Shown: positions 37,095 to 45,828, counted from the stretch's first letter. The stretch: 64,000 nucleotides of DNA from Paenibacillus tianjinensis (GCF_017086365.1 NZ_CP070969.1:4278001-4342000), one strand, 5' to 3'. A program made the numbers and translations. The notes: generated by a model from the letters alone, not told the origin.

Positions 37095-37965
37095 TTTTTA
37101 TTCTGAAATCGGAAATTCTGAAGAAGTGTCAGATAGGATTTTAACTAAGAGTTTAAAGATCGTTCCTCATAAATTTGACGAATTTTCTTATGTAAAACTG
37201 AATAGCAAAGAATTAAGCTATTTACTCAAAACAAATAAATTAGATCCGGGAAGTAAAGAATTTTTATTAAGCTTAATTCCCTATATTTCAACCTCATTAA
37301 ATATGGTATGTGATGAAAATGGGATACCAGCGAATCAAAGAATTGTTTCAGAGTTGTTGTGCGTAGATGTAAGAACCATTAGACGCAACATGAATAAACT
37401 AGAAGAATCAAAATTAATACATAAGATAAGTACTCGCAACGAAACTTTTTATGTGATGAATCCGTATCTTATTCATCACAACGAAGAGTTGGATTTAGAC
37501 GTTGTTGCCATCTTTGATTTGATTGGATATATTGCAGAGTTTTGTTCAGATAAAGTTATAACAAAAAACAATAAAGATAGTCAATACAAAACAAAGCTTC
37601 ATACTAGAATAAAAACAGAAAAAGATATTGAAAGATACTTGGCTAATAATCTGGACATTATTGAAAGCGGTATGAAGTTACTGAAGACACAGTACGAAGT
37701 AAAAGATGGTATTATTGATATACTGGCGAGAGATAAGAACAATGTTCTGTGTATTATCGAATTAAAAGTTAAAAACAATGATCCTAGACTAACTCAACAA
37801 TCAGTATACTATCCCCAGCAATTTAAAGAGGAAGTCAGAATGATCACCATATGTCCAGATTACTCTACTCAACTATGTGAATCTTTGCAGTCATTAGATG
37901 GCGTAGAAATAAAACAATACTATTATGATGAAGACAGGTTAATGATTAAAGATTTTATTCAGTAA
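37087..37965 (+). CDS. Winged-helix protein fused to a NucS/DUF91-like endonuclease domain
   Basis: 292 residues from the ATG at 37087, inside the end of the previous gene. The N-terminal half repeats the winged-helix layout (NQRIVSELLCVDVRTIRRNM, SKLIHKISTRNETFYVMNPY). Residues ~175-290 are a PD-(D/E)XK nuclease domain of the NucS/DUF91 type: DIERYLANNLDIIESG, then catalytic Asp-211 in GIIDILARD and Glu-225/Lys-227 in CIIELKVK, then DPRLTQQSVYYPQQF. In archaea and actinobacteria NucS acts in non-canonical mismatch repair; here the partner domain suggests targeting to a specific phage or plasmid DNA site. Reaction and substrate are not shown. The pair of related winged-helix genes looks like a duplication. 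Confidence 0.75.
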   Translation: MNNFYSEIGNSEEVSDRILTKSLKIVPHKFDEFSYVKLNSKELSYLLKTNKLDPGSKEFLLSLIPYISTSLNMVCDENGIPANQRIVSELLCVDVRTIRRNMNKLEESKLIHKISTRNETFYVMNPYLIHHNEELDLDVVAIFDLIGYIAEFCSDKVITKNNKDSQYKTKLHTRIKTEKDIERYLANNLDIIESGMKLLKTQYEVKDGIIDILARDKNNVLCIIELKVKNNDPRLTQQSVYYPQQFKEEVRMITICPDYSTQLCESLQSLDGVEIKQYYYDEDRLMIKDFIQ

Positions 37966-37971
37966 ACAACA

Positions 37972-38014
37972 AATAACCCCCATTTGGATTAATCCATTTG
38001 GGGGTTATTTTTTT
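37972..38014 (+). terminator. Bidirectional terminator between phage genes and phage pdp
   Basis: AATAACCCCC pairs with GGGGGTTATT, with an inner palindrome TGGATTAATCCA, and T7 behind it; on the other strand A/T-rich bases also follow. It separates convergent transcripts of the nuclease-fusion gene (plus) and pdp (minus). Confidence 0.85.
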
Positions 38015-38067
38015 CTGTGTGGTCTGAAGTTGTAATATTATTTTTCCCTCAGCATCCAAATTTTATA

Positions 38068-39366
38068 CTACTGAATCACATCGTAAATAATCGGATCAAC
38101 TGTTGGCATTGAAGTTTGAATCTCAAATGCAGCCTTAGTTTTAGCAATACTGTCGGTATGTTGTCCATTGCTGTGAATTATGGCAATAACGTCTCCCTTT
38201 TTAACTTGTTCACCAGTTTTCTTGCAGATTGTAATACCAACTGCATAATCAATGTTATCTGTCTTTACTTTGCGTCCTGCCCCCAATAACATTGCAGCAA
38301 TTCCAATTTCCTCTGCATTGATCGAAGAAATATACCCATCATTTTCGCTTGTAATAGAGATGTGTTCCTTTGCTTGAGGGAGTAATTTGTAGTCATTAAT
38401 AAAGTCCACATTCCCTCCTTGTGCAAGAACAAACTCTTTGAATTTCTCAAGCGCTTTACCTGTCGAGATCGATTCATTTAGCTCTTGATGCGCTTCTGCT
38501 TTATTAGTGTATTTTCCGCCTAAAACTGCCATATTCGAAGCAAGCTCTAAACATAACTCTGTTAACTTAGCCTCTCCCTTTCCCTTTAAAACATCAACAA
38601 CCTCTTTTATTTCATTAGCATTACCGACTTCATAGCCAAGAGGCTCATTCATATTGCTAAGTATTGCTACAGTTTTTCTATTAAGGTTGTTTCCGATACT
38701 TACCATTATTTCTGCCAATTCTCTAGCATCGTTTATGTTTTTCATGAATGCACCAGCACCCACTTTAACGTCCAATACAATTGCATCTGCGCCCGAAGCA
38801 ATTTTCTTACTCATAATTGAACTCGCAATCAATGGGATTGATTCAACAGTTCCAGTAGCATCTCTTAACCCATACAACTTTTTATCCGCAGGAACCAGAT
38901 TAGACGTTTGCCCAACCAAAGCAATGCCTATTTCATTAACGTTATTTATAAAGTCATCGTTAGATAACTCGATCTTGAAACCGTTAATCGCTTCTAACTT
39001 GTCTAACGTTCCTCCTGTGTGACCTAATCCTCTTCCTGACATCTTTGCAACAGGAACTCCAATTGAAGCAACAAGAGGCAACACAATCAGGCTAGTTTTA
39101 TCTCCTACGCCTCCCGATGAATGTTTATCAACCTTTACTCCTCGAATTGCCGAAAGGTCTACAGTGTCACCAGAAAAGGCCATAGCATGTGTTAAGTACG
39201 AAACCTCATTATTGTCCATTCCATTAAAGCAAACTGCCATCGTAAATGCCGACATCTGATAATCGGGAATTTCACCTATGACATAATTATTAATCATAAA
39301 CTCTATCTCATCTTTAGATAAAGCTTGTCCATTACGCTTCTTTAATATCAAGTCCACCATTCTCAT
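38068..39366 (-). CDS. pdp: Pyrimidine-nucleoside phosphorylase, prophage-borne complete copy
   Basis: 432 residues, the usual family length. Motifs: KVDKHSSGGVGDKTSLI and MSGRGLGHTGGTLDKLE (phosphate and nucleoside binding), DATGTVESIPLIASSIMSKK, LDVKVGAGAFMK, and the C-terminal beta-hairpin domain ending VDPIIYDVIQ. It splits uridine, thymidine or deoxyuridine to base and sugar phosphate. Start: the ATG at 39366 follows AAGGGGTG and aligns with the host protein start (MRxVDLI); a GTG at 39375 abuts the chimera's stop. It is AT-rich, like the prophage, and ~63% identical (58 of 92 by my count) to the remaining host N-terminus, so it is a separate acquisition. It lies in line with the host nucleoside operon, at the point where the host copy is broken. 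Confidence 0.9.
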   Translation of the reverse strand: MRMVDLILKKRNGQALSKDEIEFMINNYVIGEIPDYQMSAFTMAVCFNGMDNNEVSYLTHAMAFSGDTVDLSAIRGVKVDKHSSGGVGDKTSLIVLPLVASIGVPVAKMSGRGLGHTGGTLDKLEAINGFKIELSNDDFINNVNEIGIALVGQTSNLVPADKKLYGLRDATGTVESIPLIASSIMSKKIASGADAIVLDVKVGAGAFMKNINDARELAEIMVSIGNNLNRKTVAILSNMNEPLGYEVGNANEIKEVVDVLKGKGEAKLTELCLELASNMAVLGGKYTNKAEAHQELNESISTGKALEKFKEFVLAQGGNVDFINDYKLLPQAKEHISITSENDGYISSINAEEIGIAAMLLGAGRKVKTDNIDYAVGITICKKTGEQVKKGDVIAIIHSNGQHTDSIAKTKAAFEIQTSMPTVDPIIYDVIQ

Positions 39367-39371
39367 TGTTT

Positions 39372-40034
39372 TCACCCCTTACTTTTAAGGTTAAGCAAGT
39401 CTTTATTATGCCAAACTTCAACCATCTTTATAATCTCAAACGTCAATTCTAAAGGAGTATAGATATTAGCATAATGTAAATATTCATCTGGCGATTTATC
39501 GAATGCTTCAGTAATTTTCAAAAACTTTTCAAATTGTGGCACAACTCCATAAATCAAATAACTTTTAATTGTTGTACTACTAATCCCTGTTACAAGCGAT
39601 AAAGCATTGGGTTTTGGAGATATTTCTTTTTCATTTGCACACTGGATAAGCCAATGCTTAAAACTTGATTTATGGGCGTTGTATATTTCTAACGCCCACT
39701 CTCTAAAGTTATGTGACTGGCCTTTGGCTAAGGATATCAGAATGTTTATGTTCTTTGTTGTTGTTTTATCACCTACACCGCCGGTGGAATGCTTATCCAC
39801 CTTGATGCCGGCGATAGGACTCAAGTCCACTTGGTCGCCGGACATCGCCATTTCGAGTGTCAGATCGCCGGTTTCCCGCGCGTTCATTCCCTGGAAGTAT
39901 ACGGCCATTGCCCAGGCGGAAATCTGGTAATCCGGAATTTCGCCTTTGCTGTAACCCTGGATCAGGTAGGCGATTTCCTCACGGCTTAGCTCGCCGCCGT
40001 CTCTTTTCTTCTGAATCAGATCAACCGCACGCAT
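39372..40034 (-). pseudogene. pdp: Host pdp N-terminus fused in frame to phage coding sequence
   Basis: 220 codons. The first ~91 ([20 protein letters not shown] to [10 protein letters not shown]) are the GC-rich host pyrimidine-nucleoside phosphorylase N-terminus, beginning with an ATG that shares its A with the stop of the upstream phosphorylase gene. From about 39760 downward the sequence becomes AT-rich and unrelated to Pdp. The ~129 phage codons include an XRE/HTH-like segment ([38 protein letters not shown]). The phosphate-binding start is kept but most of the active site is lost, so the product is surely not a phosphorylase. The phage part has no start codon of its own near the joint, so it is probably the 3' part of a phage gene cut by integration. 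Stop TGA is immediately before the phage pdp ribosome binding site start. Confidence 0.85.
39755..39775. other. Host-prophage junction (attR-type) inside pdp
   Basis: Base composition and protein homology both switch here. Rightward, the minus strand encodes [11 protein letters not shown] of host Pdp; leftward, phage codons follow without a break in frame. A short shared core around GGTGATAAAAC is plausible, because it encodes the conserved GDKT, but the partner site (attL) lies outside the window, so exact edges and core cannot be fixed. Confidence 0.7.
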
Positions 40035-40894
40035 TATACCTGTACCTCACGCACAAACGCACGGACAAGTCCGATGAATTTCGGCTTGGTCAGGTTTGCT
40101 ACTTTTACTACCTGCTCATGTGTCAGCGGCTCCAGCTCATCGCCAATCGCCATATCGGTGATACAAGTGATACCGAGTACGCGCAGCTTGCTGTGGCTGG
40201 CAACAATTACTTCCGGCACAGTGGACATGCCGACCGCATCTCCGCCCAGGTAAGCGAGCATTTTCAGCTCAGCCGGTGTTTCATAGGTCGGGCCGCTTAT
40301 GCCGGCATAGACGCCTTCCTGCAGCACAAGCGCTTCACCGTCAACACCTTTGACATCAACCGCCAGCTTTTTGGCCAGCTCAATATATTCAGGGTCATAG
40401 GCACGGGACATATCCGGGAAACGCACACCCAGCTCCGGATCATTCGGTCCGATTAGCGGGTTGTCACCGGTCATATTAAGATGGTCTGTGATCAGCATCA
40501 GGTCACCGGCTTTGAAAGCCCGGTTCATACCACCCCCGGCATTGGTAATGACCAGCGTTCCTACGCCCAGCTTAGCCATAACATACACAGGCAGCACAAC
40601 TTTGCGCATTTCATAGCCTTCATAATAGTGAAAACGGCCCTGCATGATGATTACATCCTTGCCTTCCAGCTTACCGATAACGAACCGGCCGGCATGGCCT
40701 TCCACTGTGGAACGCGGGAAATGGGGAATTTCTTCGTAAGGAAGATAGACTGCGTCTTCAATCTGGTCGCCCAGATCACCAAGGCCCGAACCTAGAATCA
40801 GTCCGATGCTTGGGCTGTACTGTCCGAATTTAGACTTGATATATGCAGCCGCTTCTTTTACTTGTGTACCGTAAGCGATAGTTGTCTGTGTCAT
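40034..40894 (-). CDS. punA: Purine-nucleoside phosphorylase, trimeric type, copy 1
   Basis: 286 residues, ATG after GGGAGGTTCATCTC. Family signatures: [68 protein letters not shown]. The enzyme converts purine nucleosides and phosphate to base and ribose-1-phosphate in the cytoplasm, which drm then isomerises. The usual TNAAGG loop reads TNAGGG here. It ends one base into the host pdp start, so translation of pdp is coupled. Third gene of drm - PNP - PNP - pdp. A close paralogue lies directly upstream. Confidence 0.9.
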   Translation of the reverse strand: MTQTTIAYGTQVKEAAAYIKSKFGQYSPSIGLILGSGLGDLGDQIEDAVYLPYEEIPHFPRSTVEGHAGRFVIGKLEGKDVIIMQGRFHYYEGYEMRKVVLPVYVMAKLGVGTLVITNAGGGMNRAFKAGDLMLITDHLNMTGDNPLIGPNDPELGVRFPDMSRAYDPEYIELAKKLAVDVKGVDGEALVLQEGVYAGISGPTYETPAELKMLAYLGGDAVGMSTVPEVIVASHSKLRVLGITCITDMAIGDELEPLTHEQVVKVANLTKPKFIGLVRAFVREVQV

Positions 40895-40974
40895 GAGATG
40901 AACCTCCCGGAATGAATAGTTTTGCCTATATATATTGTTTTTTGCACAGCAAATGCCGCTCTGAACGGCGCAGC

Positions 40975-41796
40975 CTACATTTTTGGAATAAACGCCAGAA
41001 CCAGCTTCAAAAATTGCTCACGCACACGTTCTGCCGTCTCCATCACTTCCGCATGATTCAACGGCTGTTCCAGAATACCGGCGGCCATATTGGTAATGCA
41101 GGAGATTCCCAGCACTTCGATACCGGCATGGCGGGCCACGATTGTCTCAGATACAGTGGACATTCCTACGGCATCTGCACCCTGGCGGCGCAGCATAACG
41201 ATTTCGGCCGGCGTTTCGTAGTTCGGGCCAAGCAGACCGGCATACACGCCTTCCTTGAATTCAAAATTGTGCGCTGCCGCAGCTTCCTTAGCTACTGCAA
41301 TCAGACGAGGGCTGTACGCAGTCGACATATCCGGGAAACGTACGCCAAGCGCATTATCATTCGGTCCAGTCAACGGATTGCGGCCGGTCAGATTCAAATG
41401 GTCAGTAATCAGCATCAGGTCGCCCGGAGTGAAGTCTGTGTTCACACCGCCTGCGGCATTGGTAACGAGCAGGCTGGTTACGCCAAGTTCTTTCATGACA
41501 CGTACCGGAAATGCAGTGGTCTCCGGGCCATAGCCTTCATACATATGGAAGCGGCCTTTCATCATGACCACCCGGCGGCCTTCGATCATGCCGATCAGCA
41601 GCTCGCCTTCATGCCCTTCCACTGTGGAGACAGGGAAATGCGGGATATCATTATAAGGAATTACGACTTCATCTGTAATAAGATCGGCCAGAATGCCGAG
41701 ACCGGAGCCGAGAATCAAGCCGATTTCCGGAGCTACCGTACATTGATCTTTAATATAAGCTACTGCTTCTTGAATATGGTTTTGAGTCACTGCCAT
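40975..41796 (-). CDS. punA: Purine-nucleoside phosphorylase, trimeric type, copy 2
   Basis: 273 residues from the ATG at 41796, which follows AAGGAGGCAACAACC; a longer frame to 41844 is not needed. Signatures: [72 protein letters not shown]. The canonical TNAAGG is kept and Asn replaces Thr in GPxYETP. Divergence from copy 1 is considerable, so the two may differ in nucleoside preference (guanosine/inosine against other substrates); the sequence alone does not decide. Located between drm and copy 1. Confidence 0.9.
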   Translation of the reverse strand: MAVTQNHIQEAVAYIKDQCTVAPEIGLILGSGLGILADLITDEVVIPYNDIPHFPVSTVEGHEGELLIGMIEGRRVVMMKGRFHMYEGYGPETTAFPVRVMKELGVTSLLVTNAAGGVNTDFTPGDLMLITDHLNLTGRNPLTGPNDNALGVRFPDMSTAYSPRLIAVAKEAAAAHNFEFKEGVYAGLLGPNYETPAEIVMLRRQGADAVGMSTVSETIVARHAGIEVLGISCITNMAAGILEQPLNHAEVMETAERVREQFLKLVLAFIPKM

Positions 41797-41843
41797 GGTT
41801 GTTGCCTCCTTGAGGTTATGCCCGGTTGATCCGGGCTGCTTCA

Positions 41844-43022
41844 TTATTTGAGTTCTGCCAAAAAGCTTGTCCCGTACTGCGGCGCTTTCGCCCCGAAATT
41901 GTCGGCAATCGTTGCCGCAACATCAGAGAAGGTCTGGCGGATGCCGAGGCTGCCCGGCGTCTTGAATCTTGGGCTGTAAATGAGCAGCGGCACATACTCA
42001 CGCGTATGGTCCGTTCCGCTGTGGATCGGGTCATTGCCGTGGTCGGCGGAAATAATCAGCAGATCATCTTCGCTTAGTGTAGACAGCAGTTCCGGCAGTG
42101 CCTCATCAAAGACCTCCAGCGCACGTCCGTATCCTTCCGGATCACGGCGGTGCCCGTACAACGAATCAAAGTCTACCAGATTGGTGAACAGGAAGCCGTC
42201 AAACGGCTTACGCAACTCGTCAATGGTGATCTGGATACCATGCTCATTGCTCTTTGTCGGGTAAGAGGCTGTAACACCTTCACCTGTGAAAATGTCGTTG
42301 ATCTTACCGACAGCAATAACATCTTTGCCGATGTCTTCCAAAGCATTCATAATCGTCGGTTCCGGCGGCTTCACGGCATAGTCATGACGGTTCGGAGTGC
42401 GCTTGAAATCCCCCGGCTCGCCGACATAAGGACGGGCAATGACGCGGCCAACTGAGAATTCAGGGGCCATCGTCAGCTCGCGGGCGATTTTGCAGGCGCT
42501 GTACAGCTCTTCAAGCGGAATAATATCTTCATGCGCTGCAAGCTGGAAGACGCTGTCCGCCGACGTGTACACAATCCAGGCACCGGTTTTCATTTGCTCT
42601 TCACCGTATTCAACCAGAATTTCGGTGCCGGAAGCCGGTTTGTTGCCGATCACTTTGCGTCCGGTGGCTGCTTCGAACTTCTCAATCAGTTCGGCAGGAA
42701 AACCGTCCGGATAGACGTTAAACGGAACCTCAATCTTCAGCCCCATCAGCTCCCAATGGCCGGTCATCGTATCTTTACCTACAGATACCTCCTGCATTTT
42801 GCCGTAATATCCGGTAGGTGCATCTACAGGTTCAAGCGGCGGCAGCGGCGCAATATTCGCCAGGCCTAGTCTTTGCAGGTTCGGCAGCTTGAGGCCCGGC
42901 ACTCGCTCCAGAATATGTCCCAGCGTATGGGAACCTTTATCTCCGAAACTTTCGGCATCCGGCGCTTCACCGATACCCACACTATCCAGCACAATAAATC
43001 CGATCCGTTTAAATGAGGACAT
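41844..43022 (-). CDS. drm: Phosphopentomutase
   Basis: 392 residues, full family length, ATG after GAAGGAGTG. Metal-binding and catalytic motifs of the alkaline-phosphatase superfamily: [13 protein letters not shown] at the start, [15 protein letters not shown] with the phosphorylated threonine, and [19 protein letters not shown] near the end. It interconverts (deoxy)ribose-1-phosphate and 5-phosphate, linking phosphorylase products to the pentose pathway. First gene of the nucleoside operon; 294 bases separate it from xerD. Confidence 0.95.
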   Translation of the reverse strand: MSSFKRIGFIVLDSVGIGEAPDAESFGDKGSHTLGHILERVPGLKLPNLQRLGLANIAPLPPLEPVDAPTGYYGKMQEVSVGKDTMTGHWELMGLKIEVPFNVYPDGFPAELIEKFEAATGRKVIGNKPASGTEILVEYGEEQMKTGAWIVYTSADSVFQLAAHEDIIPLEELYSACKIARELTMAPEFSVGRVIARPYVGEPGDFKRTPNRHDYAVKPPEPTIMNALEDIGKDVIAVGKINDIFTGEGVTASYPTKSNEHGIQITIDELRKPFDGFLFTNLVDFDSLYGHRRDPEGYGRALEVFDEALPELLSTLSEDDLLIISADHGNDPIHSGTDHTREYVPLLIYSPRFKTPGSLGIRQTFSDVAATIADNFGAKAPQYGTSFLAELK

Positions 43023-43059
43023 TCATTCATACACTCCTTCGAAGTTTGCATTCTCTGAG

Positions 43060-43230
43060 GTCTTGATCCAAACAAGAAGAAACGGCTCTACCTTCTTCCG
43101 CAGGGGGTACTCCCCTGGAAAGCCCGGGGGCAATAGCCCGCTTGTTAGGTACCCGTTTTCTTGCGAAAGAACCGTCCGGCTGTACCGATGTATCCGGCCA
43201 TTCTTTCAGTATGATTCCATCATAACTATC
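43060..43230 (-). promoter_or_regulatory. Structured leader candidate upstream of drm
   Basis: On the minus strand the xerD-drm gap contains clear hairpins: CAGGGG-AGTA-CCCCTG, GGGC-TATT-GCCC, and TTCTT-TCGC-AAGAA, in GC-rich text rich in short G and C runs. Several short segments could pair alternatively (GGTACC, AAGAAGG with CCTTCTT). This could be an attenuator or a riboswitch-like leader of the nucleoside operon. I do not recognise a known class, and see no clean terminator with a T-run. Confidence 0.35.
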
Positions 43231-43316
43231 TTACTCACAAAAAGCACCTTTTTTAGCACGTTAATGTAACGGGCAACTTCCACTAAACCTGATCCAGCCC
43301 ATTAACCGCAGAGCAT

Positions 43317-44219
43317 TTACTTGGCCCGCGGATGATGGCTCTCGTAGACTTCCTTCATATTTTTGCGGGCAATTCCGCTGTACACCTGTGTAGTAGAGAT
43401 GTCGGCATGGCCCAGCATCTGCTGAACCGAGCGGAGATCCGCACCGCCTTCCAACAAATGGGCGGCAAAGGAATGCCTCAAGGTATGCGGTGTAATATCC
43501 TGTTCAATATGGGCTTCACGCGCGTATTTTTTAATGATTTTCCAGAATCCCTGACGGGTCAGCCGTCCGCCGAGACTATTCAGAAACAAAGCAGGCTCCT
43601 CCTGATTCCCCCGCAGCAGCTTGTCCCGCATCCCGGCTGTATATACAGCAACGCAGTCTGCAGCAATCGTACCGATCGGTACCACCCGCTCTTTGCCAGA
43701 TGCTGCACTACAGCGGGCAAATTTCATCTCCGTCTGCACGTCCTCTACATTCAGGGAGATCAGTTCAGAGACGCGGATGCCGGTTGCGTACAGCAGCTCC
43801 AGCATTGCCTTATCCCGTATGCCCTGCGGACTGGCCTCATCAGGTGCTGCCAGCAGCCGCTCAATTTCCCCAATACTCAGTATCATCGGCGGCTTCTTGC
43901 TGGGTTTGATCATTTCCATATCAAGCGTAGGGTCCTGCTCAATCAGCCTTTCCTTAAGCAAATAGTGAAAAAAGGCGCGCAGCGATACGGTGTTCCGGTT
44001 AACCGTGGCCGTTGCCCGCCCGGCACCACGTAGTCCGGCGAGATACTGAATTAGATGCGATCTTCTAATCTCCCCCGGCGATACGATCCCCCGCTCCCCG
44101 GCGAATTCCAAAAACTGCGAGACATCGCGTCCATAAGATTCCAGCGTACTCGAAGACAGGCCTTTATCAACGGACAGATATTGCATAAAAGGCTGCAAAT
44201 GTGACTTCATTCTACTCAC
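43317..44219 (-). CDS. xerD: Site-specific tyrosine recombinase XerD
   Basis: 300 residues. N-terminal core-binding domain (FMQYLSVDKGLSSSTLESYG), catalytic domain with Arg in YATGIRVSELISLNV, Lys region, HTLRHSFAAHLLEGG, QMLGHADISTTQVY with the nucleophilic tyrosine. All four catalytic positions are intact, in contrast to the phage recombinase-like protein at 2026. Acts with XerC at dif to resolve chromosome dimers. The fur-yqzK-xerD-drm order is the standard Bacillus one. Confidence 0.92.
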   Translation of the reverse strand: MSRMKSHLQPFMQYLSVDKGLSSSTLESYGRDVSQFLEFAGERGIVSPGEIRRSHLIQYLAGLRGAGRATATVNRNTVSLRAFFHYLLKERLIEQDPTLDMEMIKPSKKPPMILSIGEIERLLAAPDEASPQGIRDKAMLELLYATGIRVSELISLNVEDVQTEMKFARCSAASGKERVVPIGTIAADCVAVYTAGMRDKLLRGNQEEPALFLNSLGGRLTRQGFWKIIKKYAREAHIEQDITPHTLRHSFAAHLLEGGADLRSVQQMLGHADISTTQVYSGIARKNMKEVYESHHPRAK

Positions 44220-44365
44220 TCTCCCGTCTGCTCAGGCTGCTCTTCGCGGCTATGCAGCATTTAGGCATGTGAGTCTGACAGCCGGCCTGTAACAGCAAAC
44301 CGGGTAAACTCACCTTAGCTACATTCGACAGACTTCTAGCTTTTCCCTGCTTTTTGGCCGCAGCT

Positions 44366-44599
44366 TCACTCGCCGTACCAGTAGTACAGCCGCAGGCGCT
44401 GCCCGGCATTCAGCCCTTCCTCGGGATGCGGGGACTCCTGAAACGCCCGGACAGCCGAGCCTTCCGGGATTTCATAATGATCTACCGGACTGATCCAGGC
44501 GCCGATCCAGTTCAGCGCATAATAAAAAAGGCAGCTCAGGGCAACCAGCAAAGTCATAAAATACAACCGGCGCACTGTTTTGGGCACAGAGATAATCAT
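44366..44599 (-). CDS. yqzK: YqzK-like DUF4227 membrane protein
   Basis: 77 residues, ATG after AGGAGGTATCTTAA. One membrane helix (LYFMTLLVALSCLFYYALNW) and a short extracellular or cytoplasmic tail ending RLYYWYGE. Position between fur and xerD matches yqzK of Bacillus, and the single-helix layout fits DUF4227. Function unknown. Confidence 0.75.
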   Translation of the reverse strand: MIISVPKTVRRLYFMTLLVALSCLFYYALNWIGAWISPVDHYEIPEGSAVRAFQESPHPEEGLNAGQRLRLYYWYGE

Positions 44600-44804
44600 T
44601 TAAGATACCTCCTAAAAGTATAGTCACGATGAAGAGCTTTGTACAAAACAGTCAACGAAAAATATAGTTACCACTCGCGTTAACTCGTCCTAAACTGTAT
44701 GCGCCGGATACTGATAGTATGTATTTCTTCTGGAAAAATCATTTAAAAAGCCCTCTCCGGCAGATACCGGGGAGAGCTTGTGCGGTAATTCCTCATCTAT
44801 AAGC

Positions 44805-45272
44805 TTATTCGGGAGCGTTGCCGTCCGCAGCATTCTTCTCATTACAACGGTGGCAAATCCCGTGAAAATCAAGTCTATGATCAAGCACCGTAAAATTATA
44901 ATCTTTCTCAAGCCGCTCTTCCAGCGGTCCCAGCCAGTCCTCGCGAATCTCGTCCATCGAGCCGCATTGCACACAGATCAGATGATGATGATGATGTTTA
45001 GCTGTATCCGTCCGCAGATCATAGCGGGCAACACCGTCTCCGAAATTAATCTTCTCCACGACATGAAGTTCGCTGAGCAGTTCCAGGGTACGATATACGG
45101 TGGCGAGACCGATCTCGGGAGCCTTCTCTTTTACAAGCATAAACACATCTTCAGCGCTTAGATGATCATCTTCATTCTCCAGCAGCACTCTTAAGGTCGC
45201 TTCCCGTTGGGGTGTAAGCTTATATCCTTGGGATTGTAGCTGTTGTTTTATCTTGTCTATCCGGGCTTCCAC
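44805..45272 (-). CDS. fur: Ferric uptake regulator Fur
   Basis: 155 residues from a GTG preceded by GGGAGG. Winged helix (LTPQREATLRVLLENEDD, AEDVFMLVKEKAPEIGLATV), then metal-site text HHHHHLICVQCGS and DHRLDFHGICHRCNEKN with the two structural-zinc cysteine pairs. Represses iron-uptake genes when Fe(II)-loaded. The final 10 residues (AADGNAPE) are a typical variable tail. A consensus promoter lies 55 bases upstream. Confidence 0.92.
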   Translation of the reverse strand: MEARIDKIKQQLQSQGYKLTPQREATLRVLLENEDDHLSAEDVFMLVKEKAPEIGLATVYRTLELLSELHVVEKINFGDGVARYDLRTDTAKHHHHHLICVQCGSMDEIREDWLGPLEERLEKDYNFTVLDHRLDFHGICHRCNEKNAADGNAPE

Positions 45273-45326
45273 CTATCTCCCTCCCCCAAAGAAAATTACC
45301 GCACCGGGCACAAAACCACTTCTTAC

Positions 45327-45356
45327 ATTATAGGGGGAGTCGCTTTGAGAAGTCAA
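45327..45356 (-). promoter_or_regulatory. Sigma-A promoter of fur
   Basis: On the minus strand TTGACT (45351-45356) and TATAAT (45327-45332) are separated by 18 bases, reading towards fur 55 bases further on. Both hexamers are near or at consensus. No clear Fur box was found over them. Confidence 0.75.
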
Positions 45357-45403
45357 ACGCTTTTAGAATAGGTTCAAGAGCAGGACACCCGGCATGTATG
45401 CAC

Positions 45404-45436
45404 AAAAAAAGGGACCCCACCGGCGTCCGGCAGGGC
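45404..45436 (-). terminator. Terminator-like hairpin upstream of fur
   Basis: On the minus strand an imperfect GC-rich stem (CTGCCGG with CCGGTGG plus outer G/C pairs) precedes seven T. It reads in the fur direction but lies before the fur promoter, so it may end an antisense or upstream minus transcript. The rest of the gap to 45603 shows nothing convincing. Confidence 0.45.
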
Positions 45437-45603
45437 CAAGTTCTATTATAAGGGGGTCATGTGACTACTATAAGCCCGGAAGCTTAAAATAGAATGAATG
45501 AAAGATAAAGGTTTGATGAAAAGGCTCATTAACAACTTGAATCCGGCAGGAACCTGCAAGATAATGGAGGCATGCCGGAATTATCGGTTGTATTTGGAGT
45601 AAA

Positions 45604-45828
45604 GTGGTGGTGAACTTTATCAGAACGCAGGCAATCAAAAAATCCGTTAAGGCTATACTTATGTTCTTCACCATCCTCAAAATACTGCACTACATCCTCA
45701 AAGAAGTTATATTGGGAAACGCCGCCTCGATAGGAGTAGCCGCTGGCTTTTCTGAAAGGACAGGCCTATGGGTTATCATTCTGTTGAGTTTGATACTAAC
45801 AGTATGGACGCTAATCGAGCGAAACTGA
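45604..45828 (+). CDS. Small two-helix membrane protein, unknown
   Basis: 74 residues from a GTG after TTTGGAGTAAA. Basic N-terminus (RTQAIKKSVK), membrane helix AILMFFTILKILHYILKEV, a short glycine-rich loop, then WVIILLSLILTVWTLI and a basic end. No family recognised. An antisense frame covers the same bases; this one has the better ribosome binding site and membrane topology (positive-inside). Confidence 0.5.
   Translation: MVVNFIRTQAIKKSVKAILMFFTILKILHYILKEVILGNAASIGVAAGFSERTGLWVIILLSLILTVWTLIERN

Noticed and set aside
39098..39130. Phage pdp as the donor of the att core (homologous recombination into host pdp)
   Set aside because: The phage pdp reads GGAGATAAAACTAG where the junction reads GGTGATAAAACAAC, and flanking codons differ at many sites; a crossover between the two genes would have left a hybrid pdp, not an HTH fusion.
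39372..40034. Explaining the truncated pdp as a frameshift or assembly error
   Set aside because: The switch coincides with a sharp base-composition change and phage-type coding text, and a complete second pdp follows in register; integration explains all of it.
44212..44409. Minus-strand frame between xerD and yqzK
   Set aside because: Cysteine- and serine-rich random-looking text without start signals, overlapping both neighbours.
45468..45680. Minus-strand frame of 70 codons opposite the small membrane gene
   Set aside because: No good ribosome binding site; the plus-strand frame at 45604 has a better start and membrane topology.
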